NCBI RefSeq assembly: GCF_964340395.1
Contig: NC_135569.1
Span: forward strand, 3,766,540 to 3,830,539
DNA length: 64,000 nt
Origin: Glandiceps talaboti
Taxonomy: Eukaryota > Hemichordata > Enteropneusta > Spengelidae
Direction of reading: 5' to 3'
Position 1 is the first letter of the stretch. Each line of letters opens with the position of its first letter. Below the pieces are notes generated by a model. The model was not told where the DNA came from, did no database searches, and saw nothing but the letters and a program-made list of their open reading frames with translations. Below are positions 35,380 through 47,738 of the stretch, piece by piece. The position numbers were made by a program, and so were the translations under genes.

Positions 35380-36540
35380 AGATGTATGTACTATAATGAT
35401 GTTTACAAAGCCTAACACTAGTGTTCACATTATCGGCTACAATCACTTGTCAATGGTGATGATTGAAAGGAAAAACTCCAAGTAAGGTTAGAGATATTTA
35501 CATACATATTCTACACCTTGAATATAAACATTGCTGGCAAATTACAAAACAGATGCACTTTATGGGCATTGACAGGAACTGATATATGAAGTTACCAAAA
35601 CTATAATAATAGCTGTCCCTGTGTTGTAATTCCAAAGTAAGTGAGATATTTCAACACCTCAAATGTAAACACTGCTACAAATGATAAAACAGCCGCACTT
35701 ACTGACTTATAGTGGTCATTGACAGTCACTGCGTACTTACCAAAATCATAATTATAGCTTGCCTTTTATAATGGCCAAAGTAAATGAGATATTTACATAC
35801 AACATCTTAAATGGAAGCATTCATTGGTGATAAAGTACAAAACAAATGCACTCAGTGGTCTGTTTAGTAACTGATATGCATACTTACCAAAACCATAGTC
35901 ATAGCTGAGCCTGTTGTAATTCCAAAGGGAGTGAGATATTTCAACACCTCAAATGTCAATATTGCTGATAAATTACAAAACAGATGTATTCGTGGTCATT
36001 GACAGTAACTGATATATGTACAATGTAGTTTTTTTTGTATTTAAAAGATTTTTTATTGGAGTAATAAAAAGTTATACAAAGCAGGTTTTTACAGTACCTG
36101 GATAAAACACAAAATGATTTCTTTACTGAAATTCAAACTTAGTTTTGTATTCCCTACCTAATGCTGGGTCTTGGACAATGTTTTAGATAACTTCCCCATT
36201 TCTTTATGTGTGACTGTGAGTTGAGCTTATGCCTCCTATTTGCAATATTATACTCAATTTTCTGTATTGATTGTACATAGTTACCGAAACCATGATCATA
36301 GCTTTGCCTGTTGTAATTTCAAAGTAAGTGAGATATTGACATATTCAACCCCGTATGTGTAAACGCGGCTAGTCTAGTTCTATATACAGTATCGTTACCA
36401 TTTACACCTCCACTTTAGTTGGCATGCAGACTAAAATGTTGCTGACAAATTACCAGTCCTTGATAGTAACTGACAAGTGATATATGTCACATACAGAACC
36501 ATAAGTATAGCTGTGTTGTTTTAACTTGCGTATATTGTAC
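35380..36540. repeat. ~150-bp tandem array, about 6 copies, interrupted
   Basis: Units share ttaccaaaaccataatcata, gcctgttgtaattccaaagt, gagatatttcaacacctc and acaaattacaaaacagatg. A foreign segment at 36029-36271 splits one unit. Units are moderately diverged. Confidence 0.85.
36029..36271 (-). mobile_element. Probable 5'-truncated LINE end inserted in a tandem array
   Basis: Read on the minus strand, about 34 open codons (containing EYNIANRRHKLNSQSHIKKW, in the style of non-LTR reverse-transcriptase C-termini) are followed by a stop, an untranslated stretch, ccaataaaaaatc and a terminal A-run. Array sequence resumes on both sides. tgtaca occurs at each junction (36017-36022 and 36272-36277) and could be part of a target duplication. 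The family is not identified. Confidence 0.5.
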
Positions 36541-37553
36541 AATTATACAGCAATTTTGTGTGAAGTACCTCAAAAGTGATTGCGATAACACAGAACTGGA
36601 CAAAACATTCCAACAGTCAGGGCTTTAAAAGCCTGGGAAATGAGATTTCCAAATGAAATTTACAACGTAATATACGTCATTTAAGAAATTTAATGCTGCC
36701 ATTTGTGTGAAAGGTCTTCGAAAATCAAAGCTTTGAAACCAAATGATAGAGGGTAAAATGTGTTAGTTAAAAAATTTTGAGCTGACATTTTAGGGAAAGA
36801 ACTCTAAATGAGCACTCTGGAATTGTGTCATTTGTGAAATTTCAAGACTGCAAATGTATGCTTTGATGGAAAATCTAAAAGATAAATTGCATCGTTTATG
36901 AAATTTCTGGCTGTCAGTCACACTATTTTTAGTCGTTATGACTATTTCCACAGCTATCAACGTAATGGGTTTTAGGAATGTGAACTGAGTTAGGGTTACA
37001 CAGTTGCATTGTTTATGACATGGCTAAATGATAGTAGTGGGCCATTGCTGCTATTCAACTCCTGTATGAGCAAAGTGGGAGTCGACAATACAGGTAAGAG
37101 ATGACAAGTTATAGGATTTGTTGACCATTTTTTCGGAATCTTATTCTTTCAACATGATAATTGTCAGCAATGAAGCCTGTAAGAGTGGCAGGCTATTAGA
37201 CTGAGAATATTGGTCGTAGCGCTGACTACTTCTACTACACTACAGGTTGTAGCCACTGCTACTACACTATACTACACTTTAATTGACATGTTTGTGAAAA
37301 TTAGGTAGTGTGTATGTACATACTGTTTGTCCACAAATGGGTATTTCAGTCAATCACCAGCACTGTAGTCATTTGTGCCCCATTATGCCTTACTTGAACC
37401 ATTGTCCACTGTGCATACATACATTCAGTACATACAAGTATTATCACGAAAATGAGGTGTTGAAATATCTTTAGTACAAGCACACTGTAGTTGTGCATGT
37501 AAAGGGTTTTTCAATTCAACTCTTAAATTTGAAAGCATGTTAACAAATATAAT
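36541..37553. other. No gene seen
   Basis: No supported feature. Confidence 0.35.
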
Positions 37554-37561
37554 GTACCATC

Positions 37562-37731
37562 AAGTGTGCCCTCTAATGATAGCCAAATTTTGTTGTTGTG
37601 GGTCAAAATGAGAAAATTGGAATTTGTTGTAAGTCACCACATAGTAAAAGATAGGGGAACACCAAATTTTGGTGTGTCACTAGAAATTGTGTGTGTCAGT
37701 GGCATGGCAACTTGGCTTAGAGGGCACACTG
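37562..37731. mobile_element. 170-bp hAT-type MITE with (C)AGTGTGCCCTCTAA ends
   Basis: The left end aagtgtgccctctaa and the right end ttagagggcacactg pair at 14 of 15 positions. Flanking gtaccatc (37554-37561) and gtacaatc (37732-37739) match at 7 of 8 bases, as expected for an aged hAT target duplication. The interior is repeat-like (gtgtgtcactag, gtgtgtcagtgg). The 69-codon frame is not meaningful. Confidence 0.8.
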
Positions 37732-38007
37732 GTACAATCTCTATACAAACTACATACAAACTACCCGTATCCTAACTTAAGTATACAGATGTAGAAATAT
37801 CACTGTCAGCTATCTTTTGAGATGATGTGTGCATTCATGCATGTCTTTGTAGAGATTGAGCAATACGATGTATCTAAAGTTACTTATAAGTTATACGTCA
37901 AGTCATGTTCAACCAGCAATGAAGTCCATGAATTAACATTTCATTCTGGCAACAAAATTGTAATGTATAGGATGAAAATCTAGTCTACGCGAAAGGAGAA
38001 ACCAGTT
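37732..38007. other. No gene seen
   Basis: No supported feature. Confidence 0.35.
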
Positions 38008-38017
38008 TTACCTGCTT

Positions 38018-38406
38018 TTAATAATAAATAATAATGTTAATAATGTTGGGTTCTTATATAGCGCTTTCACACTCTGTGCTCAAAGCACTTTACAATTATT
38101 ACCCCTGGTTCGGATCTATAGTGGCACAATGGCCATTTATACTTCCTCAACTCCCTGGGGAGCACACAATCCAGCACACAATCCATTCCAGCCTCAATAA
38201 GCGCATAGGATTAAAGCATTCACATTGCAACCTCTATCCTACCAGGTCTCCAATTATACAGCTGGGTTGAATAAGGCACAGTCGTGGTTCAAATCTTGTC
38301 CAAGGACTTTAGCCACTCAGAAACAAACAGCAGCGATGTTGCTCGAACTGCAACCTGCAGATTCCAAGCCGGCCACTCTATCCATTTGCCCATCATGACT
38401 CCACTG
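38018..38406 (-). mobile_element. Full-length tRNA-derived SINE with target-site duplication
   Basis: On the minus strand a tRNA-like head (gggcaaatggatagagtgg as A-box region, ggttgcagttcgagca as B-box region) leads into a body with ctgagtggctaaagtcc and acctggtaggata. The end reads gctttgagcac, gcgctatataagaaccc and an ATT-rich tail. The flanks ttacctgctt (38008-38017) and ttacctgatt (38407-38416) match at 9 of 10 bases. The body matches the plus-strand copy at 1676-1955. The frames here are not genes. Confidence 0.85.
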
Positions 38407-38416
38407 TTACCTGATT

Positions 38417-40585
38417 CCCAAACCGTTAGCAAAAATACAGCTGCAGTTAATTTAATAACTTCCTTCATTGATGGGTAAGGTTGCCACTCATGGTTCACAA
38501 TTGGTAAGGTTATAAAACTTTCAAAATAAACTATTTGATGATGATGATACAGTTTTAATAATTATTGTAGAGCCGTTTATAAATTCAAAATTAGAGTTCT
38601 TAAATTATACATCTGATGATATACAATTTTGATAATTATTGCTACAGTAAAATTTTAAGATTTAAAATCAGAATCCATGAATTATGTTAATAATAAAATT
38701 ATGTTAATGATAATGTACAATTTTGATCATATTGAGCAGTCTTTTAAATCCAACATCCGAGTTCATTTGAGGACAGATTTTCGCTTTGACCTTTCAATAT
38801 TCAGGACACGTGTATGTCGTCTCAACATCGTCTGTCTTCTGCATGCCATTCTTGTTTTTTTGTGTGGTAACGTTATTGATTCATTCATATATGTATAAAT
38901 ATGGTATCGATGGTCTCGTAATCAGAATACCGGAAAACGAGTCTCATTACTTTCCGTTTTCCAAAAATCTAATGATTCATCATGCTGGGTGTGAAAATAA
39001 AAGTGGTGAGAGGAAAAACGTTGCCCGCATGCCTCGTTGTGTTCTCAATTGTGTTAGTCAATGAGTAGAAACTATGTTGATCAAGTTTACAAGTCTGTGC
39101 AAGAATGAAGCGAACTAGTGAAATCCGTAGAGGCGTCAGTGTTCTTGCTAAGTCTGCAACAAGATGTATTAAGACTCTCTATCATTTTAATGTTTTCTGT
39201 ATTATGCAGTGAAATGATGTGAGTTCCATTTCCACTTTTCGTAACCAGAAACCGTGTTCTATTTATTAACAAGACTCTATGTCCTTATAGAGTGAGATCC
39301 TAGGCGAGATAACCTGCAGATTAGATAAGCCAGGCTCGTGTCCTATTATGTGTTGTGTTTCTTTTGACGCCAGCTTCCATTAATTTGCTGTACACTACCT
39401 GGATGCAAGGCAGCCTTTCATCGCCCATACACACACAAGATGAGCTCAATTTACCAGAAAGAATTTTCTTGAAATTGCCAGTGTTAGTGCAAAGAATCCA
39501 TTAAATTGTCTGTTGTTATGGCAACGTCTCATCCTTTCCAAGTAGCACATCGCCATGAGCAAGATGTTTTCTCTGTCGGTGGCAGATGCATCAATGGAAG
39601 TGATGTGAACATGTATAGTATAAACCTGGTTAAATGATACTGCTGTCATATGTAGTTTTTGTCCCAGCTTTCAAAAGATAGCGATGCATAGTTCTGAGAT
39701 GAAAAGCATTTTTCAGTAAAATTGAGTACGCTTTGTTCATTCAGCAGGAATGGGAGACACTTGGTCGAAGCGATTATCTCAACCAAATGCAGTTCTAACA
39801 TGTAGAGGTATTGTTTCTTAAATTGGGGAAACCACAATGAGTTAGTTCTTATGATGTATTATGAGTGCAGATGCCGTTGACATGACTAGTACATCCTATA
39901 TTAATTTGTCTAGGTCTTCTTTTAAACAGATTCCTTTTCTGGCAGTTCGGTATTTTCATTCAATCAGGTACAGATTGGGATTCTACGTGAGATATTAGAG
40001 TAAGTGCATTTTAGAGTTTTCCTTTCATTTGTGTCAAACATCAGCTTGCTGTGGTGTACTAACAGCACAGACAATTTGTGTAATTGGTCCGTACTACAGA
40101 CAAAATTGGAAACAGTACATTATAAAATGATACTTTGTCAAATATCGGCATATATTTCATAGAATACCATGGAAATTGACAAAAAGCACATTCTCAAAGA
40201 GTAATGTTTCAAAATATCAGCATAGAATGCTGAGGAAATTGAAGGAAAAAAGTGAACGTTTTCAAACATGGGTATCATTTCATTAAATAACAAAAATACC
40301 CCCAAATTTAGTCGTAAATTTTCATAGACAGTGCAATAAAAATCCATTTTTTTTAGATCATAATATTTTAATCACATTTACTTCATTTGCGTAATTACCA
40401 GTAGATTAATACATATAGGAAACTGGAAGAATACTTGAATATGAAAGTGGCATTATTGATGAGAAGTGGGTATTTGTTTTGGATTTTGGATTTTGAATTA
40501 CTAGTATTCAAACAACTTTGATATGTTTGGAAAAAATGTGCATGTTGTATGAGTAGGAAAAGAAATGGAAAAATACAGAAAGTAA
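38417..40585. other. No supported gene; low-repeat region with an X-box
   Basis: 39300-39620 is unusually free of repeats and balanced in composition. It contains gttgttatggcaac (39512-39525), close to an RFX X-box palindrome, so it is a candidate regulatory element. No frame is convincing. Confidence 0.35.
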
Positions 40586-40640
40586 TTTGTAAACAAACAA
40601 ACAAACAAACAAACAAACAAACAAGCAAGCAAGCAAGCAT
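40586..40640. repeat. (AAAC)n-(AAGC)n microsatellite
   Basis: Tetranucleotide run at 40590-40638, with aaac units changing to aagc units at the right. Confidence 0.95.
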
Positions 40641-40659
40641 AAATAATTACTTGCAATAG

Positions 40660-41010
40660 TGCATCTGACATAGGGAGTCTTGTCTTTATGAGTTAGAAAC
40701 AAGTCATGAGATAGGGAGTCTTGTCACTGAGTTAGAAACAGGTCATGACATAGGGAGTCTTGTCACTGAGTTAGAAACAAGTTATGAGATAGGGAGTCTT
40801 GTCACTATGAGTTAGAAACAAGTTATGAGATAGGGAGTCTTGTCACTATCAGTATGAAAGAAGTTGTGACATAGGGAATCTTGTCACTATCAGTATGAAA
40901 TAAGTCATGACATAGGGAGTCTTGTCTTTATGAGTTGGAAATAAGTCATGACATAGGGAGTCTTTTTCACTGAGTTAGAAACAAGTCATGACATAGGGAG
41001 TCTTGCTTTG
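40660..41010. repeat. 41-bp tandem array, 9 copies
   Basis: tagggagtcttgtc starts near 40671, 40712, 40751, 40790, 40831, 40872, 40912, 40953 and 40993. Units also share gagttagaaacaagtcatga. Spacing is 39-41 bp. Confidence 0.95.
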
Positions 41011-41545
41011 AGTTGAACAAGACAAGTTTAGATATTCGTGTCATGAACATTTTTGGACAGAATGAAAAACTTATCAGGGATAACAAAGTTGGCTTATGTA
41101 AGTTTTAAAGTGTTTAGAACTTTCCAACAGAATATTTTGAAAGTGTAGACATACTTTTGACTTTTGCAGAAGAGAACTGATGGCATAAACAAACGGTTTG
41201 TTATCGTAGAATAATACAATCCCATAGTTTTCAATTCTAATCTGACATGTGATGTGATAACACATGGTTGATACGTTTCCAAAGATTTATTGCAGTTCTC
41301 GCAAATCTAAAAATCTCGACAATCAAGAAAAACGATGACAAAGCAACCACTGTTCACTTTACTTTAAATGATTAACCCTAATGGATGGGTGCAAGATTAT
41401 TGATACTGAATATACATCGGCTTTTGCAGTTTGAAGTTTATGCTTAGTGTCTTCATATACATGTAGATCAGGTCGCACCCAACAATCTGTTTATTACGCA
41501 GCTAAGTGAGAATTTGATCGGCAAACACCCAAGAAAAATCAACAA
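41011..41545. other. No gene seen
   Basis: No supported feature. Confidence 0.35.
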
Positions 41546-41549
41546 CTGA

Positions 41550-41830
41550 TATGGCATCATTTTTATCAATTTGCATGTGTGCAAATTAAGTAGATACATG
41601 TTGATAAAACCATTACATGTAAAAAGTGCAGCAAACATTTTCAGCTAAATTTTATTGGCCATCATTGATAGTTGCCATGGTACCATTTTTATCAATTTGC
41701 ATGTATGCAAATTAAGTAGATACATCTTGATACAATTGATAAACCATTAAAAAGTGTAGCAAACATTTTCAGCTAAATTTTATTGGCTATCATTGATAGT
41801 TGCCATGGCAACATTTTGATCAATTTCACT
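41550..41830. repeat. 126-bp tandem duplication with octamer and X-box motifs
   Basis: catttttatcaatttgcatg at 41558 recurs at 41684, with agcaaacattttcagctaaa and gatagttgccatgg in both copies. The second copy contains atttgcat-gt-atgcaaat (41695-41712), two inverted POU octamers, and ends with the perfect palindrome gttgccatggcaac (41799-41812). Confidence 0.85.
41799..41812. promoter_or_regulatory. Perfect RFX X-box palindrome
   Basis: gttgccatggcaac is a 14-bp perfect palindrome identical to the symmetrical X-box that RFX factors bind. RFX factors control cilia genes in animals. Presence of the motif is seen; binding or function is inference. Confidence 0.5.
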
Positions 41831-43735
41831 GGATGTCATCACCTGAATGAACTTCAGAAGTACATGTACATGTGTATAGCTGACATTTCATACTAATGGA
41901 TGTGTTTTGAGTTGGCCTCTAGAAATTTATGAATACAAAAGTCTTTGAGAACACACAATTTAAGGTGAATACATGTATCAACCGTTTTTTGTCAAAGATG
42001 TAGCAACTCCTCCAAACTTAATCTTGTCATCTGATCCTTTGTGTGAATTTCCGTTGCTAGGAAACAGGGAAACACTTTTAGATGGAAGAGAAAAAAGAAT
42101 GTGTTCTAAAAGATAGCACACGAGATGAACACACGATGTTTTCCTCGTATCTTGATTGCGTCAGATACTAGGTCCCGACTACAAAACACAAAGTAGAATG
42201 GGAATGTTTCCCTAGATACCCCGAGTGACAGAAGGTTGTTGTGTGAAATTATCTTACTTTACGTCAGATAACGACCAACAATCGTCTGGAGAATTGTCCC
42301 TGGAGACTTGACAACTGATAAGTTCTATCTTCTTGGTTTTAGTTCAGCCTTTTGATTACCTTCGTGATCTTTGTTGTTAAAGAGGCACAAGCTGAATTTA
42401 AACGTTTTGTTTTTTTTAAATTTAAAAATATATTCCTTTGCCTGTGTAGTCAGGGAATCAACAGATTTTGTGTAGACTTATGGGTGTATCTTTTCACTTG
42501 GCATCTTTGGTGTTATCTTCTCAATTCGTAGCGTTACTCAATTTTGCTATTGATCATATGGTGTTGTCTATTTGGGGCGCAGTTTTGTTATATTTGATAG
42601 GTTTGAATGGAATCATTCAGCATTGAATCCTCGACCATCTCCTACGTATGTAAGATTTTGTGTACTGTTTTAGTGCACATTTGTCTTGAAGCACATGTGA
42701 GTATCAACTGATGCACGTGTCAATTGGAATCTACACATTGAGACACGATTGTAATTGGTTAGTTCATTCAGTTTACTACTAACTCAACCTCCAAGTCATG
42801 TGAGAATGCGACAATGCCATCATTTTTATATCAATGTTCCAATAACATTAAACTACCACTGTTGGTGGTAAGAACGGAATAACATGCTAAAGAAAGCCAT
42901 TTGACTATCCAGTGGAGCGAGAAAGAGATGTAGAAAACTGCTACAAGTATAGTTATTGAACTATATTTCAAACTGTATTGTCTTCACATGGACTGGTACA
43001 TGGACAAGAAAACATTTGATACTGTTTTTGAAAGGAATACTGTAAAGTCTTTATGTATTTGTAAGCACAAATTTCACTTCTAAGAAAGCCTACAAGCTAT
43101 CCTGAAAGATTACAAGATATTGTACACTTCAAAATGTAATATTCATGAACCCAGATGTTCATATAGTTTACGCCAGCTAAAAATATGTAGTCAGGTACAG
43201 CGCAAAAATCCAATTTCTTTGAAAGTGTACAATAAATAATGAAACACCAGAGCCCAAAGACAAAAAATATAGATATTGCATTCTGAATGCTTCTAGTACA
43301 AATGTAGGTTATTTGATATGCCATGAAAAAGATTAAAATTTTTCATGTGGGCAGAAAATGTAATTTCTAAAATATCCGGAGAGATATGAATGCAATAGGA
43401 CTGCCAATGCCGTTGGACAGACTGTCTTATTCTAAATATTGTATTAAGCCTTTAGCAGGTATGATGATGGATTTGAAAAGCTGAAGGAAAAATGTATTTT
43501 GCTGATGGCTGGAAAATCCAACTTGTTTGTGGACACTTTCATATACATTGTGTTTAAAAATCAACATAACCAAAGAATATCGAATACATGTAAGTTTTTT
43601 TTGATGGATGAAATATTCAACATATATTGTGTTCAGCTGTGTTTTCATCAACCTGTATGTAATGAAGGAAACTGTACATAGAATTGTTTTGAAATATTCA
43701 GTTGTGAAACACAAAGTTTCGCTTCTTGAAAACAG
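41831..43735. other. No gene; second X-box-like motif
   Basis: gttgctaggaaac at 42053-42065 resembles an X-box, about 240 bp from the perfect one. 42040-42330 is low in repeats and includes ttacgtca. Frames at 43097-43714 are AT-rich and unrecognised. Confidence 0.35.
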
Positions 43736-44125
43736 ATAAGATCATGTGACATGTTGAAATATGGCTGCCTTTAGACAGAGCGTGGTTTTGGATGCAGTGG
43801 TGAAAACAAAGTATTCAAAATACTCATGTGTCCTATAGTGTTTAGATAATGAAGATACATGACATATTTTGCAAAGTTTTGGGAACATACTACAAAGTCC
43901 AGTTTCCTAATTTCAGAGAGGATTTTGTGACATGTTGAAATATGACTACCTTTTTAAAAGCCACACTTTCAGTTTATGAAGTAAAAAAGTATGGTTAGTC
44001 AATGAAAATCTATCTTCAGAGAGGATCACGTGACATGTTGAAATATGGCTGCCTTTTTAAAAGCCACACTTTCAGTTTATGAAGTAAAAAAGTATGGTTA
44101 ATCAATGAAAATTTATCTTTGATGA
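43736..44125. repeat. 103-bp tandem repeat, 2 close copies and 1 distant
   Basis: gtgacatgttgaaatatg starts near 43746, 43927 and 44030. The last two units share ttttaaaagccacactttca and gtttatgaagtaaaaaagta almost perfectly. Confidence 0.9.
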
Positions 44126-45193
44126 ACCCAGTGCAGTTGTAGTTTTTACTTTGTAAGTCATATCTGAAAGATGAGAAACTTAAAGAAATTTTGAATGCTT
44201 CAGGTCACAAACATGATCTTCGTAATCTTGATAATTCTTTCCAGAGAGATTAGAAGTCACACAGTCATCTTGTTGGCATACGTAGTATATTTTATACGAC
44301 TGTGAAGGTACAATACATTCATAACTACCACGTACAATTACTGCAGTGTGAGTGGGAGGTACCACGGAAACCAGAGGACAAAGGGTTTCAACTGATAACT
44401 TTTATGATCTTCCTTTTCCTCCCCAACTCAATCCATCATTAAGGCCATATTAGCAAAAATTTTTGTTTACATCCAAGTTGAATATATATATGATAAATAT
44501 TGCAGTGTACAATTTGTAATGCCATACATACACAAGTTCTCTTCTTCCACTTTTGATTGAGAAACAGAAATGTTTTGAACAAATCACTTGTCCTTCTTCA
44601 GTGTCTAACTGGATCTGATAGAATGAGTCAAATTTGTTGGAGGTGTTGAGTAAACTGGAGGTATGAAAAGGTTAGTTTCAATTTATGTAAATTCAGGTTT
44701 GAAAGAAATGGTATCGCTTAAATAATAATAAGTTTGTTAAGATTAGAAAAGGTATTCTAGTGATTTTGTATTGCAAAGTGGAAGGATGAACTTTGGATTT
44801 TCTGGATGAGGGTACAGGACGAGGAAACAGACTTTTACATGAGGAGGATATAGCTGAGGGACGAACTGTGGCTTTTACAAGATGAGGGTGAGAGGAGAGG
44901 AGGGAAACCCTGGCTTTAGCTTTACAGGATAAATGGAGATACGTGTGGGGGATGGGGAACTGTGGCTTTTACAAGATGCAAGTAAAAAGGGGACTAAGAA
45001 CCTGTTGCTTTTACCTAATACTGTGATCATGATTTGTACAGTACAATAATGCTGAAAGCAAGTCAAGTACATGTGTGTATAGCATTAGCTGGAAGTACAA
45101 ATACATACATACATTTGTATGTCGACAGGTGTAGAAGTAGGGAGAACAAGGCCTCACTGTTTTATAACTTGCACAAAGTGTGTTTCATAAAGG

Positions 45194-45195
<2 letters not shown>
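44126..45195. other. No gene; degenerate purine-rich repeats
   Basis: Between 44780 and 45015 a degenerate unit (gaactgtggcttttacaaga near 44862 and 44959, with gaggatgagg blocks) recurs about three times. Nothing else is recognised. Confidence 0.4.
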
Positions 45196-45199
<4 letters not shown>

Positions 45200-45270
<71 letters not shown>

Positions 45271-45298
45271 ATGTTTGTTTGTATATATATGGTTGTGT
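45200..45298. repeat. (GT)n followed by (ATGT)n microsatellite
   Basis: Pure GT from 45200 to 45254, then tatgtatgtatg to about 45276, then ttgtttgtatatatat. Confidence 0.96.
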
Positions 45299-45785
45299 AT
45301 CCCATAGTTATATGGATATAATCACAGTGTAATCAAGATAATATAAATACTGAGTGAGGTTGTACCACCAAATTTAGCTATCAGAGCTGCCACCCTACTA
45401 TGAGTATATATACAACATCAATTGATAGATCAAAGTTCATCTCTATCTTTTCCGTGTAGCTTGATTTCCATAGTAACATTTGATACAGACTTTAATCTCT
45501 GGAAAGAAATTGCTGAATTCGTAGAAGTGCGTATTCAGAAATTATGTCTCATATGTTCCATTAAAACGTTCCGGATACATTTTGATTATTAATTGGTATT
45601 TTGAGATATCTTCTTACAATTTAATCGTCCTGATTGCCTGCAAAACATATTATTCAAAATTGCAAGAAAGGTAAAATGCTCTCGTTATATTTAATTTGCT
45701 GCACATGAAAAAAATAAAGCAACCACTCAGATAAATTGAAAAATATCAATTTGTCTGTTCATACTGTGTTATTTTATGATAGTGT
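45299..45785. other. No gene seen
   Basis: No supported feature. Confidence 0.35.
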
Positions 45786-45789
45786 TTTG

Positions 45790-46050
45790 AAGTAATTCGA
45801 ACAGAATTGATCAAAAATCATCAAAAATCATCAAATTCTGTGAAATTTGCTGATAGATTTGTTGTCTACAACAAAATTTGTTGGTTTCTTCAAAAATGAA
45901 CTTATAAAAAATAATCAAATTCTGTGAAATTTACTGGTAGATTTGTTGTCTACAACAAAATTTATTAGTTTCTTGAAAATGAATTTATCAAAAATGATCA
46001 AATTCTGGGAAGTAGATTTAAGTGGTTACAACATTTGGGGGGGGGGGGGG
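45790..46050. repeat. 85-bp tandem repeat, 3 copies, with a poly-G tract
   Basis: atcaaattctg starts near 45829, 45914 and 45997. The first two units contain tttgttgtctacaacaaa, a 7-bp stem with a 4-nt loop. Fourteen consecutive G follow the array at 46037-46050. Confidence 0.88.
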
Positions 46051-46485
46051 TTAGGAGTTGTTGAAATTTCATGCTTTTTCACACAGAAAATTTGTCAGAA
46101 ATTATGAAACAAGACCAAATTCTGTCAAGTAACCTTATAGAATTATGACTAGTTTGAAATAAAGAAAAAAAAAAATATTTCCCCATTATTACATGTCAAA
46201 TTGAAATGCATGTTACAAAAAATCATACAAAATAATGGGATTCTGGTATTGAAATTTGAGCGATAAAAAAAAAATCACAAAATTGTGCATTTCCTGCACT
46301 TCTTGTCATGTTGAAATTCTAGTGATAAAAACACAATGTCTTGTGAAAAACCTCATTTGAGACTGACTATAAATCAAACTATACTCGTAAAATTCACTCA
46401 CTGATCATTACATTTTCAATTTATGACTATACCCTGGCTTGACAAGTTGCTGACAACATTTGACAACCTGTGTCATTCAGAGTGG
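46051..46485. other. No gene seen
   Basis: AT-rich; no supported feature. Confidence 0.35.
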
Positions 46486-46489
46486 AATT

Positions 46490-47245
46490 ACTTATTATGA
46501 TCACATGTCAACAGACATTATATACTCTATAGTGTAAATTATCATGGTGTATTAGTGTCACACTGGGTTTTGTCACAGGTATAGAGAGAATGTCTTAGAT
46601 TATTGTATTCCCTTGTGAAGTAATGATACAATAATATTAGTATGTCAAGATAGATGAATATCCCTCTTTCAGTTCCCCCTCCCCCCTTTTCTCGCATGCC
46701 AATAAACATTATATAGTCCATGTGTAATTTATCATAGTGTGTTAGTGTCACACTGGGTTTTGTCATAGGTATAGAGAGAATGTCTTCGATTGTTGTACTC
46801 ACGTGAAATAATGATGCCGTAAAATATAATTGCATGTCATGATCAATTAACACCCCATTTCACCCCCCCCCCCCACATGTCAATGAACATTACACTGTGA
46901 TCGTGGAACATCCCTATTTCTGTACCCCTCCCACCTATATGACATGTCAGCAAACATTACACTATATGGCTGCTAAATAAATTTTCTTGGCATTGTAATA
47001 TTTTGTTCTGTTATAAGTATCAAGGGAATGAATGTCATTGGTTGTTGTAATCACTTAGGAAGTAATGATAGAATGATATTAATAAGGTATCATTGATGTA
47101 CATCCCCATTTCAGCCTGCCACCCCTTCCCCTCTTTCACACGTCAACAAACATCAAACTGTGATCGATGTACATCCCCATTTCAGCCTGCCACTCCTTCC
47201 CCTCTTTCACACATCAACAAACATCAAGTGATGATAAGTTAGGAT
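46490..47245. repeat. 190-bp tandem array with C-rich segments, about 3-4 copies
   Basis: gtgtcacactgggttttgtc starts near 46555 and 46745. gtatagagagaatgtctt and atgtcaa.aaacatta blocks recur too. C-rich tracts (ccccctcccccc, cacccccccc) occur once per unit. At the right a 71-bp subunit (gtacatccccatttcagcct near 47098 and 47169) is duplicated again. Confidence 0.85.
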
Positions 47246-47364
47246 GGATACACAATACTTCCTTCCCATTGTATTCTCTTCCTAGGCCGAGTATACTGTG
47301 TGTGGTGACTTTTGAAAGTTTTTGAACATCACAGAACAATTTCCTTGACATGAATGTTGAACAT

Positions 47365-47738
47365 TAGTCTATTTCCAGACTGGCCGTATTACGTACTCAA
47401 TGTACTCCATTACTATCTCCAGTCTAGTCAAGGCAGTTTTTCGAGCACACATTTCTGTGCTTCTCCTCCCCCCCCCCCCTCCCAACCGTGTTCATATAAA
47501 CATGATGATGTCATCACGTCCCTATGTGATTTTAGTTTAAACAGACTGGAGGTGGAGTCCTGGTTGGACATTTGCATATCAGTGCAGTCCAATGATGACA
47601 GCCTGTCAGTTTGTGATGGATTACTACTGACATGTGCCATTGGTGCTTCACTCACTACAGGGGAGCACCACAATTTAACACCTTTCATAACTGCCTTGAC
47701 TAGACTGGAGATAGTAATGGCAGTTTGGACCTAGACTA
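47365..47738. mobile_element. Long-TIR MITE family (MULE-like), copy 1
   Basis: The inner inverted repeat is perfect over 32 bp: 47407-47438 against 47689-47720 (ccattactatctcc, agtctagtcaaggcagtt). The outer ends tagtctatttccagactg and cagtttggacctagacta also pair, with the right arm lacking about 24 bp of the left. The flanks gttgaacat (47356-47364) and tttgaacat (47739-47747) are a 9-bp target duplication, 8 of 9 matching. Long TIRs with a 9-bp duplication suggest a Mutator-like or Merlin-like parent. The 126-codon frame (47354-47734) runs through the element and includes a poly-C tract, so it is not accepted as a gene. Confidence 0.88.

Noticed and set aside
47354-47734. 126-codon frame as a gene
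   Set aside because: It coincides with a MITE, starts in one inverted arm, ends in the other and includes a poly-C tract.
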